A stretch of DNA of 64,000 nt from Osedax fenrisi (taxonomy: Eukaryota; Annelida; Polychaeta; Sabellida; Siboglinidae), in NCBI GenBank assembly GCA_964019155.1, contig OZ025243.1:26755944-26819943 (forward strand), read 5' to 3'. The notes beneath the pieces are model-generated. The model searched no databases. It had not been told where the DNA came from and saw only the letters and a list, made by a program, of their open reading frames with translations. Below are positions 63,213 to 64,000 of the stretch, in pieces (within the stretch, counting starts at the first letter, position 1; each line of letters opens with the position of its first letter). The position numbers were made by a program, and so were the translations under genes.

Positions 63213-64000
63213 GGGGAAAGTAACCTAATACGGACACTTTAACAATAAATGGTTTCAACTTTTTATGACTCATTATTTTTATTCAAAAATTACAATATAT
63301 CAATATTATATGATTATAGATATTATTGTAATTTTAAAATGTTATTTAATATTTTAATTCCATAGATAACGGGGGTGTCCGTATTCGGTACCCATGTCCG
63401 AATACGGACACCCTTGTTATAATACGGACACCCTATATACAATTAGATAAACTATATATTATTGATGAATTAATCAGAAAAATTACAATTACGTTATTTA
63501 TAATTAATTTTATAAAAAATATATTGTAATTTAATTAGTTAATAATTTATTTATTTTTATTATTTTTTAATTAATAATACAATTTAAGTATCTAAATAAT
63601 ACTTTTTTTAGAATTAGCTTTATTGGTAGTATTAATATTATAACGCACGCGATTTTTATGAAAATCAGTATTGTTCATACGCTGCGCGCTGATTGGTTAT
63701 AGGGTGTCCGTATTAGGAACTTACTAGGACCTCTAGATATATTCTTATAACTTAATGAATATTTGATAAAAAATATAGAAATTAAAAATACAATTTTTAG
63801 AATGCTTTATTTTTTAATAATATAGTATTATATTTTATATCGATACATTTATATAATATTGAGAAGGTTTTAAGTTGAAATTTATTTTCATAAATTTAAA
63901 AACGTAATAAAAAAATAAGTTTATTGGATATATCATAAATATTTTGAATAATGAAAAAATAAAATATATTTTTTTAGACTATTTTTATAATTATGAATAT
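63213..64000. mobile_element. ATACGGACA-rich TIR element, cut by the window edge
   Basis: It starts GGGGAAAGTAACCTAATACG directly after TA, matches the copy at 20084-20850 in its first 250 bp (both contain GATAACGGGGGTGTCCGTAT), and then continues with blocks that match 18127-18872 in the opposite sense. The right end lies outside the window. Confidence 0.85.

Overview
The window looks like nuclear DNA from an invertebrate animal. It is very AT-rich, its introns and intergenic DNA are full of (TA)n and trinucleotide arrays, and small GC-richer exons end at GT and begin after AG with matching reading phases. The standard genetic code fits every gene. I cannot fix the phylum. Nicastrin, an AKNA homologue and an EGF-repeat membrane protein point to a metazoan.

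Four host genes can be assembled from exons with consistent phases. (1) Plus strand, 1736-10984: the 3' part of a gene for a membrane protein with EGF-like repeats; its 5' end lies left of the window. (2) Minus strand, 18108-11950: a short two-span membrane protein of about 98 residues that resembles the V-ATPase assembly factor VMA21 (tentative). (3) Plus strand, 24709-42358: a complete AKNA-family gene, 17 exons and about 1405 residues. (4) Minus strand, 54318-42658: nicastrin, the gamma-secretase ectodomain subunit, 16 exons with only the signal-peptide exon unsure. Genes 1/2 and 3/4 converge tail to tail (0.97 kb and 0.3 kb apart). Genes 2/3 diverge across 6.6 kb of repeats. I see no functional link between neighbours.

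Most remaining structure is mobile DNA. There are two related APE-type LINE copies (5896-8562 and 13325-16690, both dead), CR1/Jockey-like LINE fragments (22745-23915 and 43524-43849), a tRNA-derived SINE family (four copies), hAT-type MITEs with 8-bp duplications, a pogo/Tigger-like MITE with internal repeats, and a TA-flanked family rich in an ATACGGACA motif. A 3.8-kb inverted-repeat element carries the second LINE inside it.

The most unusual findings are two. The first is a non-coding 3500-bp element (58238-61737) with perfect 36-bp inverted ends, a 7-bp target duplication and a core of 73-bp tandem repeats; a 37-bp palindrome made only of its ends, with its own 7-bp duplication, lies just upstream of the AKNA start codon. 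The second is a cluster of 39-46 bp palindromes (61970-62174), each flanked by a 6-bp direct repeat, as if hairpins with no interior had transposed. I also note a 1.1-kb 17-bp minisatellite in an AKNA intron and a 680-bp (TAG)n array with a (CGT)15 island in a nicastrin intron.
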